A DNA stretch of 64,000 bases, taken from assembly GCA_965206445.1 (NCBI GenBank), contig CBDBJR010000002.1, positions 1,674,001 through 1,738,000 on the forward strand. Reading direction: 5' to 3'. The position numbers were made by a program, and so were the translations under genes. The notes beneath the pieces are model-generated. The model was not told the origin of the DNA and did not search any database. It saw only the letters and a program-made list of their open reading frames with translations. Each line of letters opens with the position of its first letter. The first letter of the stretch is position 1. The DNA comes from CBDBJR01 sp965206445. GTDB lineage: Bacteria; Pseudomonadota; Gammaproteobacteria; Arenicellales; Poriferihabitantaceae. Shown here in pieces: positions 15,592-24,205 of the stretch.

Positions 15592-16893
15592 ATGGCACAA
15601 CCCACCCGAGCGCGTTTCGATACCCTCGCCCTGCATGCCGGGCAGCGCCCCGACCCGGTCACCGGTGCGCGCGCGGTACCGATTTATCAAACCGCCAGCT
15701 ATGTGTTCAATGACAGCGACCATGCGGCGTCGCTGTTTAATATGGAGCGCCCCGGTCATGCGTATTCCAGACTGTCGAACCCGACCAATGCGGTATTGGA
15801 AGAGCGCATAGCGGCGCTGGAAAACGGGGTCGGCGCGATTGCCACGGCCAGCGGTCAGGCGGCGCTGCATCTGGCCGTGGCGACACTCATGGGCGCCGGC
15901 TCGCATATCGTCTCCTCGAGCGCGGTGTATGGCGGGTCGCATAATCTGCTGCAGTACACGCTGCCGCGTTTCGGGATTGAGACCACATTCGTTTCGCCGC
16001 GCGACCTGGACGGCATCCGCAGCGCGATTCAAGCCAATACGCGGTTGATTTTCGGTGAGGTGGTCGGCAACCCCGGCGGCGACCTTATGCCGCTGGACGC
16101 GGTCGCAGAAATAGCGCATGCGCATCGAATCCCGCTGATGATCGATTCAACCTTCACGACCCCGTACTTGATTACCCCGTTTGCGCATGGGGCCGATATC
16201 ATTATGCACTCCGCGACCAAGTTCCTGTGCGGTCACGGCACCGTGATTGGCGGTTTGCTGGTCGATCACGGGCGCTTTGGCTGGCGCCAAAGCGGGTTGT
16301 TTGACACGCTGTCGGCGCCCTACTCCGGTTTCCATGATATGTGTTTTGATGATGAGTCGGCACCGGCGGCGTTTTTGCTGCGGGCGCGGCGCGAGGGGAT
16401 GCGCGACTTCGGCGCCTGTATGAGCCCGAGCACGGCATTTTATATTTTGCAGGGGCTGGAAACCCTGTCTATCCGCATGCAGCGGCATGTGCAGAATACC
16501 CGTAAGGTGATCGAATTTTTGCAGTCATCCGATGCGGTTGAAGCTATTCATTACCCCGAATTGCCCGAGCATCCGGACTATCGGCTATGCCAATCGTTGC
16601 TGCCCAAAGGCGCGGGGGCGGTATTCAGCTTTGCCCTGAAAGGCGGCCGTGAAGCCGGTCGCGCCTTTACCGAAGGTTTGAAAATCTTTTCCCACCTGGC
16701 CAATGTGGGCGACGCCAAGTCGCTGGTTATCCACCCCGCCAGCACGACGCATTTTCGCATGCGCGATGCCGACCTGCTGAAAGCCGGCATCACCGCCGGC
16801 AGTATCCGCCTGTCGATTGGCCTGGAGGACGTGGATGATCTGCTCGAAGACCTCTCCCGCGGCCTTTATCTGGCGAAAAAAGCCGTCGCCTGA
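15592..16893 (+). CDS. metY: O-acetylhomoserine sulfhydrylase family enzyme (MetY)
   Basis: A 433-residue PLP enzyme of the Cys/Met metabolism class. The PLP lysine is K210 in the MHSATKFLCGHG motif; YSRLSNPTN, the ATASGQAALHLAV block and DSTFTTPYL are typical of O-acetylhomoserine aminocarboxypropyltransferases that use sulfide to make homocysteine. A GTG nine bases upstream (15583) is an alternative start. It is divergent from the M24 gene over a 105-bp gap that includes a TACAAT hexamer about 45 bp upstream. An alpha/beta hydrolase gene follows after 20 bp. Confidence 0.9.
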   Translation: MAQPTRARFDTLALHAGQRPDPVTGARAVPIYQTASYVFNDSDHAASLFNMERPGHAYSRLSNPTNAVLEERIAALENGVGAIATASGQAALHLAVATLMGAGSHIVSSSAVYGGSHNLLQYTLPRFGIETTFVSPRDLDGIRSAIQANTRLIFGEVVGNPGGDLMPLDAVAEIAHAHRIPLMIDSTFTTPYLITPFAHGADIIMHSATKFLCGHGTVIGGLLVDHGRFGWRQSGLFDTLSAPYSGFHDMCFDDESAPAAFLLRARREGMRDFGACMSPSTAFYILQGLETLSIRMQRHVQNTRKVIEFLQSSDAVEAIHYPELPEHPDYRLCQSLLPKGAGAVFSFALKGGREAGRAFTEGLKIFSHLANVGDAKSLVIHPASTTHFRMRDADLLKAGITAGSIRLSIGLEDVDDLLEDLSRGLYLAKKAVA

Positions 16894-16913
16894 CGCCGAC
16901 CATCGAACCGACT

Positions 16914-17723
16914 ATGCAGCCACCTGTCGACAATGCGACCTGCCATGCGTATACCGCCGGAATCCGCCCCGAGGATGCGCGCGATAGCGTAATATTTATC
17001 CATGGGGCGGCGATGGAGCATAGCGTATGGAACCTGCAAAGCCGTTATTTTGCCTATCACGGCTATAATGTTCTCGCGCTCGACCTGCCCGGCCACGGCG
17101 GCAGTACAGGGGCATTATTGCCCTCTATCGAGGAGCTGAGTGAATGGCTGCTGCGCGTGGTCGATAGCTGCGTCGGCCGTGGGGTTCATCTGGTCGGGCA
17201 TAGCATGGGGGCACTGATCGCACTGGAAACGGCAGCGCGGTATCGGCACCACCAGCCGCTTCGATCGCTCACCCTGGTCGGCTTCAGCTATCCGATGACG
17301 GTGAGCCCAAAACTGCTGTCGGCAGCGCAAGAAAACCCCGCTATGGCGTATGCGCTGATGACCCAATGGAGCCATGCCTCGCCGCTGGGCGGTGAGCCCA
17401 ATCCGGGGTTCTGGTCCCCCGGCATGCAGCTGAGCATGATGGAAAACAGCGCTCCGGCGGTAATCGACATTGACTTGCACGCCTGCCACCGCTACCGGCA
17501 TGGCGAACCGGCGTTGGCCGCATTGCGCTGCCCGGTGTTGTTTCTCAGTGGACGGCTGGATAAAATGGCGCCGGTCGAGCGGGCCGAAAAACAAGCCGCC
17601 ACCTGCGCGCAATCGGAAACCGCCATCATCCCCGGCGCAGGGCATAGCCTGCTAGCCGAGAAACCGGATGAAGTGCTGGTTGAGTTGCGGCAGTTTATCG
17701 GCCGGCATACGCCCCCGGTCTGA
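16914..17723 (+). CDS. Alpha/beta hydrolase
   Basis: A 269-residue cytoplasmic alpha/beta hydrolase. The nucleophile elbow GHSMG has Ser97; the oxyanion region is IFIHGAAMEHSVW; the acid is probably in SGRLDKMAP and the histidine in PGAGHSLLAEKP. The catalytic triad looks complete. It lies 20 bp after metY, so it is probably in that operon, and 107 bp before an MTA deaminase gene, hinting at a role around methionine metabolism, but substrate cannot be told. It is close to the family of small esterases/C-C hydrolases without any specific marker. Confidence 0.82.
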   Translation: MQPPVDNATCHAYTAGIRPEDARDSVIFIHGAAMEHSVWNLQSRYFAYHGYNVLALDLPGHGGSTGALLPSIEELSEWLLRVVDSCVGRGVHLVGHSMGALIALETAARYRHHQPLRSLTLVGFSYPMTVSPKLLSAAQENPAMAYALMTQWSHASPLGGEPNPGFWSPGMQLSMMENSAPAVIDIDLHACHRYRHGEPALAALRCPVLFLSGRLDKMAPVERAEKQAATCAQSETAIIPGAGHSLLAEKPDEVLVELRQFIGRHTPPV

Positions 17724-17830
17724 CCCGTCGATACCCGCCCTGCCCCGCCAATCAAGCCCATGTTTTTTGTCAGCCCACTGGATTGCCGCCCCCGGATGCG
17801 GATGCCGGCTTGTACCGACCGCAGGCCACA

Positions 17831-19162
17831 ATGAAACCGGTCGACACGATTATTCTGCCCCGCTGGCTGATACCGGTGGATGACAGCCACTCGGTACTGA
17901 CCGCACAGGCGGTTGTCGTTGACCGGCAGCAGATCGTTGCCGTCGGCGCGCGCGAGACGATTGGCCGGCAATACCAGGCCCGGCAGACCGTGTCTTTAGA
18001 CCAACACGCGCTGATACCCGGCTTGATCAATAGTCATACGCATGCGGCGATGAGCCTGCTGCGCGGCTATGCCGATGATCAGCGGCTGATGGATTGGCTG
18101 CAGCAGCATATCTGGCCGGTGGAAGCGGCGCAGGTCAACCCCGAATTCATGCAAGTGGGCACCGACCTTGCGATTGCCGAGATGCTGCGCTCGGGTACGA
18201 CCTGTTTCAATGATATGTATTTTTACCCGGATATTGTTGCCGCGCGGGCGCACAAAGCCGGCATGCGCGCCTGCGTCGGCATGATCGTGCTGGATGCGCC
18301 CACGGTCTGGGCGCAGGATGCCGACGACTATCTGCGCAAAGGGCTTGCCGTGCACGATGCGCTGCGGCATTTGCCGTTGATTACGACCGCGTTTGCGCCC
18401 CACGCACCGTATACCGTCTCGGACGAGCCGCTGCAGAAAATCCGCACGTATGCGGATGAACTGGATTGCCAGATCCACATACACCTGCACGAGGCGGCGT
18501 TTGAGATAGAACAATCCAGCGCCCGGTTCGGCCTGCGACCGTTAGAGCGGCTCGACCGGCTCGGGCTGCTCAGCCCCAGGCTGTGTGCGGTGCACATGAC
18601 GCAATTATTGCCCGCGGAAATAGACACGCTGGCCGCTCGCGGGGTGCACGTGGTGCACTGCCCACAGTCGAATCTGAAATTTGCCAACGGCTTCTGCCCG
18701 GTACAGAAACTGCTCGATGCTGGCGTGTCGGTTGCCCTCGGCACCGACGGCGCGGCCAGCAACAATGACCTGGACCTGCTCGAGGAAACCAGAACCGCCG
18801 CCTTGTTGGCCAAAGGGGTAAGCGGCGACCCGCTGGCGATGGGGAAGCATGCGGCGTTGCGCGCGGCTACGCTCGGTGGGGCTGAAGCGCTGGGGCTGGA
18901 TGAGATTATCGGCTCAATCAGCGTCGGGAAATTCGCTGATTTGACTGCAATCGAGTTGTCCGGGGTGTCGTCGCTGCCGGTTTTCGACCCGGTGAGCCAG
19001 ATCATCTATAGCAGCGCACGCGATCAGGTCAGCGACGTCTGGGTTGCCGGCCAGCGGGTATTGCACGACCGCAGTCTGACCAGCCTGGATGAAGCGAAAA
19101 TACTGGCCGACAGTGCCGAGCTGGGCAGTCGCCTGCCGCCTACGGCGGGAATTAGGAATTAG
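17831..19162 (+). CDS. mtaD: 5'-methylthioadenosine/S-adenosylhomocysteine deaminase (TRZ/ATZ family)
   Basis: A 443-residue amidohydrolase. Metal ligands are visible in NSHTHAAMSLLRG (His69, His71), the HIHLHEAAFE block and LGTDGAASNN. Synteny supports MTA deaminase: in Pseudomonas a gene of this family likewise sits directly before ubiG and mupP. It would convert 5'-methylthioadenosine to 5'-methylthioinosine in nucleoside salvage. The start MKPVDTIIL was chosen over an upstream TTG. The last residues (GIRN) and the TAG stop fall inside a GGAATTA repeat, so the C-terminus appears to have been rewritten by a repeat insertion. Confidence 0.85.
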   Translation: MKPVDTIILPRWLIPVDDSHSVLTAQAVVVDRQQIVAVGARETIGRQYQARQTVSLDQHALIPGLINSHTHAAMSLLRGYADDQRLMDWLQQHIWPVEAAQVNPEFMQVGTDLAIAEMLRSGTTCFNDMYFYPDIVAARAHKAGMRACVGMIVLDAPTVWAQDADDYLRKGLAVHDALRHLPLITTAFAPHAPYTVSDEPLQKIRTYADELDCQIHIHLHEAAFEIEQSSARFGLRPLERLDRLGLLSPRLCAVHMTQLLPAEIDTLAARGVHVVHCPQSNLKFANGFCPVQKLLDAGVSVALGTDGAASNNDLDLLEETRTAALLAKGVSGDPLAMGKHAALRAATLGGAEALGLDEIIGSISVGKFADLTAIELSGVSSLPVFDPVSQIIYSSARDQVSDVWVAGQRVLHDRSLTSLDEAKILADSAELGSRLPPTAGIRN

Positions 19163-19210
19163 GAATTAGGAATGAAATCCGCCTGCGGCGGGAATTAGGA
19201 ATTAGGAATA
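19136..19210 (+). repeat. Duplicated hairpin plus GGAATTA heptanucleotide repeat
   Basis: Two similar units in tandem. Each begins with a small palindrome (CCGCC-TAC-GGCGG at 19136-19148, CCGCC-TGC-GGCGG at about 19180-19192) and continues with GGAATTA repeats, three in the first unit and two in the second, ending GGAAT. The first palindrome lies inside the 3' end of the MTA deaminase gene, and the heptamers supply its stop codon. This looks like a small mobile or slippage-generated intergenic element. I do not recognise it as a named family. Confidence 0.7.
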
Positions 19211-19227
19211 TCGAGGCCGGTTACAAT

Positions 19228-19247
19228 GGGGGACAGGAATGTCCCCC
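19228..19247. repeat. Perfect 8-bp inverted repeat with GGAA loop
   Basis: GGGGGACA and TGTCCCCC flank a GGAA tetraloop, giving a perfect eight-pair hairpin. No T-run follows on either strand, so it is not a standard intrinsic terminator. It lies just after the GGAATTA repeat block and may be part of the same element, or a processing or transcription-pausing structure between the MTA deaminase gene and ubiG. The 160 bp from here to ubiG are AT-rich and otherwise show nothing I can name. Confidence 0.6.
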
Positions 19248-19408
19248 GCCGTTGACGGGCTGTATTATACGTTTCAATAAATGTGGTAATTAATCAGCGT
19301 TGCCTTATGATATGTTTGTCTTAACTACCTGCTTATCAATGCTATTTTTAAAAATATCTATTAATTCCTGATGCTGTTCCTGCCCCGCTTTTATCCCGAC
19401 TCCAAAAA

Positions 19409-20122
19409 ATGCCGATGACAGACGACACGGACAATATCGACCCCACCGAAGTGGACAAATTCGCTCGCCTTGCCGCCCGCTGGTGGGATATGGAAGGTGA
19501 ATTCAAGTCATTGCATGAAATCAACCCGCTACGGCTTGATTTTATTCATCAACGCACACCGCTGAACGGTTTGGAGGTGCTTGATGTCGGCTGTGGCGGC
19601 GGCATCCTCAGTGAGTCAATGGCTCGGCTTGGCGCCACGGTCACCGCAATCGATAGCTCGGCGGCGCTGCTGGACGTGGCGCGCCTGCATGCGCTGGAAA
19701 GCGGTGTGCAGGTGGAATACCGGAATATCAGCGTCCAATCGCTGGCTGAACAACAGCCCGGTCACTGGGATGTGGTCACCTGCCTGGAAATGCTCGAGCA
19801 TGTTCCACGACCTGCCGCCATCGTTGAGGCCTGTGCAACGCTGGTCAAACCGGGCGGGTCGGTGTATTTTTCCACCATCAATCGCAATTTGAAATCATTT
19901 CTGTTCGCGATTGTCGGCGCCGAATACATGCTCAATTTGCTGCCCAAAGGGACCCATCAATACGCCAGATTGATTCGACCGAGTGAGCTGAATCACTGGT
20001 GTGAAGCCGCTTCTTTGCGGGCGCTGGAAATGACCGGGATGCATTACAATCCGATCGGCAGGCGCTACACTGTAGGCGACGGCGTGGCGGTCAATTACCT
20101 GCTGCACTGCCAACGGGATTAG
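19409..20122 (+). CDS. ubiG: Bifunctional ubiquinone biosynthesis O-methyltransferase UbiG
   Basis: A 237-residue SAM-dependent methyltransferase that performs both O-methylations of ubiquinone synthesis. The N-terminal EVDKFARLAARWWDMEGEFKSLHEINPLRL block is diagnostic of UbiG. Motif I is VLDVGCGGGILSE (residues 58-70), and a C-terminal membrane-interacting stretch LPKGTHQYARLIRPSEL is present. A second ATG lies two codons in. mupP-like follows after 21 bp, the order seen in Pseudomonas. Presence of ubiG and ubiK shows that the organism makes ubiquinone. Confidence 0.95.
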   Translation: MPMTDDTDNIDPTEVDKFARLAARWWDMEGEFKSLHEINPLRLDFIHQRTPLNGLEVLDVGCGGGILSESMARLGATVTAIDSSAALLDVARLHALESGVQVEYRNISVQSLAEQQPGHWDVVTCLEMLEHVPRPAAIVEACATLVKPGGSVYFSTINRNLKSFLFAIVGAEYMLNLLPKGTHQYARLIRPSELNHWCEAASLRALEMTGMHYNPIGRRYTVGDGVAVNYLLHCQRD

Positions 20123-20143
20123 CGCCAGCGAGCAAGCGCACCG

Positions 20144-20803
20144 ATGGACAAAACAATCGCCGCCGTATTGTTCGACCTCGACGGCACCTTGCTGGACACG
20201 GCGCAGGATATGGGCAACGCGCTGAACCGGCTGTTGCTGGCGCATGGCCGGGTGGCAATGCCATTATCCGAGCTGCGATCGCATGTCTCCCAGGGCGCCG
20301 GAAAATTAATCTGCGTCGGTTTTGACTGCGCGCCCGAAACCCCCGAAATGGAATATTTGCTGCCACAGTTTTTAGCCTATTATGCGGCCGATTTAAGCCG
20401 GCATACCGGGTTGTTTGCCGGTATGGAGCCGCTGCTGCAACGGATTGAAAATCAGCCGATGCCGTGGGGCATTGTTACCAATAAGCCGGCGCATCTTACC
20501 CTGCCCCTGCTGCAGGCACTGCAATTGCGGCAGCGTGCCGCCTGCGTGGTGAGCGGCGATACGCTGGCAACCCGGAAACCACACCCTGCACCCATGCGGT
20601 ATGCCAGCAAGCAGATTGGGGTGCCGTGTCAATCCTGTTTGTATATCGGCGATGACCGGCGCGATATAGAGGCCGGAAGGTCGGCGGGCATGTATACGCT
20701 GGCGGCCGCTTACGGCTATATTGGTGCGGACGATGCGCCCGGCGCCTGGCAGGCTGACGGGGTTATTCATAGCCCGCAAGAGATCCATGCCTGGCTTGAT
20801 TGA
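20144..20803 (+). CDS. mupP: HAD phosphatase of the Gph/MupP type
   Basis: A 219-residue HAD hydrolase. The nucleophile motif is FDLDGTLLDT near residues 10-19, motif II is VTNKP, and motifs III/IV are KPHPAPM and YIGDDRRDIEAGR. The sequence alone fits phosphoglycolate phosphatase (Gph) or N-acetylmuramic acid 6-phosphate phosphatase (MupP). The position directly after ubiG is that of Pseudomonas mupP, and murU occurs in this window, so murein recycling is the preferred role. The distinction from Gph is not certain. Confidence 0.72.
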   Translation: MDKTIAAVLFDLDGTLLDTAQDMGNALNRLLLAHGRVAMPLSELRSHVSQGAGKLICVGFDCAPETPEMEYLLPQFLAYYAADLSRHTGLFAGMEPLLQRIENQPMPWGIVTNKPAHLTLPLLQALQLRQRAACVVSGDTLATRKPHPAPMRYASKQIGVPCQSCLYIGDDRRDIEAGRSAGMYTLAAAYGYIGADDAPGAWQADGVIHSPQEIHAWLD

Positions 20804-20908
20804 GCGGCGAAACCGACTTTTTCGTTCCGCAATCGCATCGCGGTCTGGCTGCGCAACCGGGCGACCGGCGGCGGCTCATCTCGCCCCGCCGCCGTCAGTC
20901 GTCAACAG

Positions 20909-21799
20909 GTGAAGCAATTCTCCCACCCGCAGGATGCCAGCCGGTGGTGTGAGCGCCAGCGGCGACAGCGACGGCGTATTGGCTATGTGGCGACGATGGG
21001 CGGATTGCACGCCGGGCATCTGTCACTGCTGCAAACCGCGAGGCAACAAAACGAGGTTGTCTGTGCCAGCATATTTGTCAATCCGCTGCAGTTCAATAAT
21101 CCGGCGGATCTGGCCGGCTACCCCGGCGTCTATCAACAGGATGTCACCCAGCTTGAACGGCATGGCTGCGATATGGTGTATACCGGAACGCTGGCGAGTT
21201 TTTTCCCGGAGGTACGCCATCCCGATAAAATTGTCACGGGTTGTCCGAGTGCGGCGGCAAGCGGGCTGGAGGGCGAGTTTCGCCCCGGTTACCTGCCGGG
21301 TGTCTGGGCTATCGTGGCGCGCCTCCTGCGCACCGTCGGGTCGTGCACTGCGTATTTTGGCGAAAAGGATTTTCAACAAACCCTGGTCATTCGTGACTTG
21401 ATCGAGCAACTCGGGCAACCGGCCGCTGACCGGCGAATGCAGGCGATTGACGTCACGATGTCGGTTTGCCCCACGGTTCGCGCTGCCAACGGCCTGGCCT
21501 TGTCGTCACGCAACCGGCATCTTGCCCCCCAACAGTTGCAGCGGGCAACCGGGATCTATCAAACGCTGCTGGCCGCCGAGCGATGCTGGCAGGCGGGTGT
21601 GCGGTCGGCGGCGATGATTGAACGGGCGATGCGGGATTTCATCGCCGACCGGCCGGGATTGACGATGGAATATGCTGCGGTTCGTGACCCCGAGCGATGG
21701 ACGGAAAAGACACCGTCCCATGCGCTTCGACAGGCGCGAGCGCTGATAGCCTGTTATGTCGATCAGGTCCGTTTGATTGATAATCTACACCTGAGTTAA
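20909..21799 (+). CDS. panC: Pantothenate synthetase
   Basis: A 296-residue enzyme that condenses pantoate and beta-alanine with ATP. The HIGH-like motif is H34-x-G-H37 in MGGLHAGHLSL; FVNPLQFNNPADL, FGEKDFQQTLVIRDL and the KMSKS-equivalent LSSRNRHL are conserved. The sequence is somewhat divergent: ATMGGLHAG instead of the usual PTMGALHxG, and CPTVRAANGLALSSRN for the pantoate loop. It starts with GTG, 105 bp after the phosphatase. panB is not adjacent, which is unusual since panB-panC pairs are common. Confidence 0.92.
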   Translation: MKQFSHPQDASRWCERQRRQRRRIGYVATMGGLHAGHLSLLQTARQQNEVVCASIFVNPLQFNNPADLAGYPGVYQQDVTQLERHGCDMVYTGTLASFFPEVRHPDKIVTGCPSAAASGLEGEFRPGYLPGVWAIVARLLRTVGSCTAYFGEKDFQQTLVIRDLIEQLGQPAADRRMQAIDVTMSVCPTVRAANGLALSSRNRHLAPQQLQRATGIYQTLLAAERCWQAGVRSAAMIERAMRDFIADRPGLTMEYAAVRDPERWTEKTPSHALRQARALIACYVDQVRLIDNLHLS

Positions 21800-21827
21800 C
21801 CGGACGAAAAATACGCCGCCATCGTGT

Positions 21828-22313
21828 ATGAATGTGCCATTAATGAATAACCATCCGCGGCTGCTGGTAGTAGCAAACTGCCCGTCGCCCAATACCGAGC
21901 GCCTGTATCGGGCCGTTCTGGACGGCGCGCAGCATCCCGATATCGAGCAGATAACCGTCACCGGCCGGCTGCCGCTACAGGCGGATGCGGCCGACGTCCT
22001 GCAGGCAGATGGCATCATCCTCGGCAGCACAGAAAATTTTGGCTACATGAGCGGTTTGATGAAAGATTTTCTCGAGCGGATTTACTATCCCTGCCTCGAT
22101 AAAACAGCCGGCTTGCCGGTGGCGGTATACATCAAAGGCGGGTTGGACGGGCAAGGTGCAAAGCACAGCATCGAGCGCATACTGACCGGTCTGCGCTGGA
22201 AATCGGTGCAGCCTGCCCTGGTCTTGAAAGGACAATATCAGCCCTCTTTTGAGGCTCAGTGCCGTGATCTCGGCACCTATATGGCGGCCGGGTTGGAAAG
22301 CCGGATATTCTAG
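21828..22313 (+). CDS. Flavodoxin-like NAD(P)H-dependent oxidoreductase
   Basis: A 161-residue protein with a flavodoxin fold: an N-terminal LLVVANCPSPNTERLY phosphate-binding loop, ADGIILGSTENFGYMSGLMKDFLERIYYP as the conserved central segment of the NADPH-dependent FMN reductase family, then AVYIKGGLDGQGAKHSI. It probably binds FMN and reduces quinones or similar acceptors. The stop codon lies within a 17-bp tandem duplication. A second ATG five codons in is a possible start. It is convergent with comM. Confidence 0.75.
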   Translation: MNVPLMNNHPRLLVVANCPSPNTERLYRAVLDGAQHPDIEQITVTGRLPLQADAADVLQADGIILGSTENFGYMSGLMKDFLERIYYPCLDKTAGLPVAVYIKGGLDGQGAKHSIERILTGLRWKSVQPALVLKGQYQPSFEAQCRDLGTYMAAGLESRIF

Positions 22314-22334
22314 TGTGCCGGATATTCTAGTGTG
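22301..22334 (+). repeat. 17-bp tandem duplication over a stop codon
   Basis: CCGGATATTCTAGTGTG occurs twice head to tail (22301-22317 and 22318-22334). The first copy contains the TAG stop of the flavodoxin-like gene. Identical copies suggest a recent slippage event. Confidence 0.9.
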
Positions 22335-22357
22335 GCAGTCCCGGCTATCGTGCTGCG

Positions 22358-23860
22358 TCATTGCGAGGTTGCGCCGGTATTGCGCAATTGAATCGCCAGC
22401 CCAAGTTGTCGGACGCCAATGCTGTCCAGCCCGTCGAGGTCGGCAATCGTTCTGGCAACCCGCAGAATCCGCTGGTAGCCGCGGCTGGATACGCCAAAAT
22501 TGCGCATCGCATCGTCGAGCAGTTTTATTTCGGGCGCCCCGAGTTTGCACCAGTGCCGGGTATCCGCCCCGAGCATGCTGTTGAGTTTGCCCTGGCGGGA
22601 AAATTGTCGCTGCTGCGCGGTAATCACACGTTGTCGAATGCCGTCGCTGCTTTCTGCTGCCTGTGCCGTTGCGTGTATCGACTGGATCGAAATACTCGGC
22701 ACCTTTATCTGCATGTCTATCCGATCCAATAACGGCCCCGATATTTTTGCCCGGTAGCGGGCAACCTGGTCCGGCAAACAGCGGCATCGGTCATCTCCGC
22801 TGCCCAGATAGCCGCAGGGACAGGGGTTGCTGGCGGCGATGAATAAAAATCGCGCTAGAAAGCGGCACTGCTGCGCGGCTCTGGATATGTTGATTGCCCC
22901 CGCTTCCAACGGCTCGCGCAAGTGCTCCAGCACTTTGCGGTCAAATTCCGGCAGCTCATCCAGAAACAATACCCCGTTGTGCGCCAGTGATATCTCCCCC
23001 GGGCGGGGAAAACTGCCGCCCCCAATCAACGCCGCGCCCGAAATGCTGTGGTGTGGGCTGCGAAACGGTCGGTACCGCCAGGTTTGCGGGTTGAATCCGG
23101 CGGTTGACAGTGAGGTGATGGCCGCACTTTCCAGCGCTTCATCGGGATTCATCATCGGCAAAATCCCCGGCAAACGGCTGGCCAGCATGGTCTTGCCGGC
23201 GCCCGGGGGGCCGCTCATCAACACGCTGTGAAAGCCGGCGGCGGCGATTTCAAGCGCCCGTTTGGCCATCGGCTGGCCGACGACATCGGCAAAATCCGGA
23301 TACCGTGGCGGGGGTGCCGGTGCGCGGGCGGGTAGCGGCTGAAAGTCGCCCATGCCATTCAATATGCCGGCCAGCTCCAACAAGCTGGAGACCCCGTTTA
23401 CGGCGGTATTTTCTACCAGCGCCGCTTCTTGTGCGCTCTCCTGGGGCAGGATAAGTGTTTGCTGTCGATGGCGAATCGACAGCGCCGCAATCAGCCCGCC
23501 GCGGACATGACGGCACGCTCCGCTGAGTGCCAGCTCACCCAAAACGACGAATTCTTTCAATCCATCGAGCGGCACCTGACCGCTTGCGGCAAGCACGCCC
23601 AGCGCAATCGGCAGGTCGAATCGGGCGCCTTCCTTGGGCAAATCGGCCGGTGCCAGATTAACGGTTATGCGTTGTCGCGGAAAGGCAAAGTTGGAATTGA
23701 TAATTGCCCCGCGAACGCGGTCTTTACTTTCTCTGACGGCAGCCTCGGGCAGCCCGACAATGAAAAACGCGGGCAGCCCCCTGCTGAGATACACCTCAAC
23801 AGTGATTTCGGGCGCATCGGTGCCGATAATGGCACGGCTGAAAACGGTCGCAAGTGACAC
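22358..23860 (-). CDS. comM: YifB/ComM family Mg-chelatase-like AAA+ ATPase
   Basis: A protein of about 500 residues: N-terminal ChlI domain (SLATVFSRAIIG, VGLPEAAVRESKDRVRGAI), central AAA+ helicase domain with Walker A GPPGAGKTM and ISGAALIGGG, and C-terminal Mg_chelatase_C. ComM is a hexameric helicase that extends branch migration during natural transformation and recombination. The start was set at a GTG giving (V/M)SLATVFSRA, the family's normal N-terminus, rather than nine residues upstream. A cysteine cluster (CPCGYLGSGDDRCRC) is conserved in the family. Its presence fits ability to take up DNA. Confidence 0.93.
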   Translation of the reverse strand: MSLATVFSRAIIGTDAPEITVEVYLSRGLPAFFIVGLPEAAVRESKDRVRGAIINSNFAFPRQRITVNLAPADLPKEGARFDLPIALGVLAASGQVPLDGLKEFVVLGELALSGACRHVRGGLIAALSIRHRQQTLILPQESAQEAALVENTAVNGVSSLLELAGILNGMGDFQPLPARAPAPPPRYPDFADVVGQPMAKRALEIAAAGFHSVLMSGPPGAGKTMLASRLPGILPMMNPDEALESAAITSLSTAGFNPQTWRYRPFRSPHHSISGAALIGGGSFPRPGEISLAHNGVLFLDELPEFDRKVLEHLREPLEAGAINISRAAQQCRFLARFLFIAASNPCPCGYLGSGDDRCRCLPDQVARYRAKISGPLLDRIDMQIKVPSISIQSIHATAQAAESSDGIRQRVITAQQRQFSRQGKLNSMLGADTRHWCKLGAPEIKLLDDAMRNFGVSSRGYQRILRVARTIADLDGLDSIGVRQLGLAIQLRNTGATSQ

Positions 23861-23933
23861 CTTGTCTCTTCCCTGTAAAACATCCACCTTGATTGCCGGC
23901 AGTCTGGCTGCGTCCTGTCGGAGTGCCGGAAGA

Positions 23934-23949
23934 TCCGGCTACAGCCGGA
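23934..23949. repeat. Stem-loop between ubiK and comM
   Basis: TCCGGCT and AGCCGGA form a seven-pair stem with a two-base loop (or six pairs with a TGTA-type loop) in the gap between ubiK and comM. On the minus strand the T-rich tract lies before and not after the hairpin, so it is unlikely to terminate ubiK. It may act as a pause or RNA-processing site. Confidence 0.4.
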
Positions 23950-23959
23950 CTAAAAAACT

Positions 23960-24196
23960 TTACTGCTTTGGCTTGCCTTCCAATTCTGCCAGTTTCTGCT
24001 CGACCTGCGCCAGTCGCTGCTGGGTTCGCCGCAGTATTTTTTCCTGAATTTCCAATTGCTCATGCGTGACCAACTGCATTTTTTCAAAATTACTGCGTAT
24101 CACCGCCGCAATATTCTGTTTGAGCTCCTCTTCCAGCTCTTTCGGCAGCAAACGACCGATAGCCGTACTGAGTTTTTCTATCATGTCGATCATCAC
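23960..24196 (-). CDS. ubiK: Ubiquinone biosynthesis accessory factor UbiK
   Basis: A 78-residue BMFP-domain protein. An N-terminal amphipathic helix (MIEKLSTAIGRLLPKELEEELKQNIAAVIRSNFEKM) is followed by a coiled coil (QEKILRRTQQRLAQVEQKLAELEGK). UbiK binds UbiJ and lipid and supports the aerobic UbiE-I complex. It precedes comM as in many gammaproteobacteria, and begins 9 bp after surA. Alternative starts at the second and fifth codons are also Met. Confidence 0.9.
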   Translation of the reverse strand: MMIDMIEKLSTAIGRLLPKELEEELKQNIAAVIRSNFEKMQLVTHEQLEIQEKILRRTQQRLAQVEQKLAELEGKPKQ

Positions 24197-24205
24197 ATTG
24201 CGCGC

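Noticed and set aside
15487..16125. N-terminal extension of the M24 gene by about 210 codons
   Set aside because: It runs antisense through metY and has no similarity to the family; the start at 15486 gives the normal length.
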